Positions 53,575 to 53,811 of a stretch of 53,811 bases of DNA are shown one piece after another. The notes under the pieces were generated by a model. That model was not told where the DNA came from. It did not search any database and saw only the letters and a list, made by a program, of their open reading frames with translations. A program made the translations under genes and the position numbers. The stretch is taken from the NCBI GenBank assembly GCA_902512325.1, contig CABXIT010000006.1, positions 1 through 53,811 of the forward strand, written 5' to 3'. Position 1 is the first letter of the stretch. Each line of letters begins with the position of its first letter. This stretch comes from an uncultured Alphaproteobacteria bacterium. Its GTDB lineage: Bacteria > Pseudomonadota > Alphaproteobacteria > HIMB59 > GCA-002718135.

Positions 53575-53811
53575 ATGAATATTATTGTAATGAAATTTGG
53601 TGGCACTTCTGTTGCTGGTAATAGAAAACTAAAAAATGTAGCAGAAATAGTTTGTAAGGAATTACAAAATAATAAAATTATTGTTGTTTTGTCTGCTATG
53701 GCAGGGGAAACTAATAAGTTACAAAGTTATCTTGATGAATTTGAATCTAAAAATTCAATAGAAAGTGATTTAGTTTTAACTTCAGGGGAGCAAGTAACAA
53801 TTGGCTTGTTA
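53575..53811 (+). CDS. lysC: Aspartate kinase, 5' part
   Basis: First step of lysine, threonine and methionine synthesis. Only the first 79 codons are in the window and the frame is open to the last base. The signature KFGGTSVAG is at residues 7-15, then VVLSAMAGETNKL (about 38-50) and TSGEQVTIGLL at the end. The regulatory ACT domains are outside. Start ATG 53575 gives the standard N-terminus (MNIIVMKFGG). Confidence 0.93.
   Translation, partial: MNIIVMKFGGTSVAGNRKLKNVAEIVCKELQNNKIIVVLSAMAGETNKLQSYLDEFESKNSIESDLVLTSGEQVTIGLL

Noticed and set aside
1..53811. tRNA, rRNA, CRISPR, IS element or prophage
   Set aside because: After all genes are placed no gap above about 105 bases remains, and no repeat array, transposase or integrase was seen.

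Overview
The window is a gene-dense stretch of a very AT-rich (by eye roughly 70% A+T) alphaproteobacterial chromosome. Support for this placement: a three-subunit proton transhydrogenase (pntAA-pntAB-pntB), class I lysyl-tRNA synthetase, mitochondrial-type COX15/CtaA, COQ9 and NDUFAF5-like proteins, the bolA / DnaJ-domain / cobS / cobT block, and DUF1178-ubiG beside lysC. Very short intergenic spaces, many 1-20 base overlaps and the low GC fit a streamlined marine lineage (SAR11/HIMB59/AEGEAN-169-like groups are candidates; I cannot place it further). I saw no rRNA, tRNA, CRISPR, phage or insertion sequence. After small genes and one decayed gene are added, no gap above about 105 bases remains empty.

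Layout. 1-5.6 kb (+): end of an oligopeptide ABC importer (dppB partial, dppC, fused dppDF), a frameshifted YqaA-type membrane protein, rmuC, a YajQ-family gene, a LysE-type exporter. 5.6-12.9 kb (-): read from the right, a tightly packed operon of saccharopine dehydrogenase, lysine-ketoglutarate reductase, uvrB, a 3-hydroxyisobutyryl-CoA hydrolase-like enzyme, an AsmA-like protein and a GST. 13-16.7 kb: TauE-like permease, aspartate aminotransferase, pyruvate kinase, DUF1244. 16.7-24.6 kb: long-chain acyl-CoA synthetase facing a pepF / ABC1-kinase / pntAA-AB-B operon with a good promoter. 24.6-28.8 kb: rpsU, def, COQ9, DUF465, phosphofructokinase, an SDR and a secreted DUF6134/3108-like protein. 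28.8-29.1 kb: remnant of a deleted SDR gene.

29.1-37.8 kb: heme A synthase divergent from a ferredoxin reductase and [2Fe-2S] ferredoxin (its likely electron donors), then a MarR regulator whose start codon sits on two identical perfect palindromes, lysK, pyrD, a HAD hydrolase, rpmB, and a queuosine salvage pair (YhhQ transporter + tgt). 37.8-44.3 kb: cobT, cobS, DnaJ-domain protein (-), bolA (+), CorC-like protein, aroB, aroK (-). 44.3-53.8 kb: a 42-residue membrane protein missed by ordinary length cut-offs, a 615-residue unknown exported protein, accA, secA, argJ, an NDUFAF5-like protein, an unknown 157-residue protein, DUF1178, ubiG and the start of lysC.

Main points for a second look: the one-base frameshift in yqaA, the deleted SDR gene, the twin TTTGTATACAAA operator at marR-lysK, the arrangement in which six convergent gene pairs share one TTAA as both stop codons (none of eleven convergent pairs leaves room for a terminator), and the ferredoxin system beside heme A synthase. 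No clearly unprecedented multi-gene system was found; most of the window is housekeeping.
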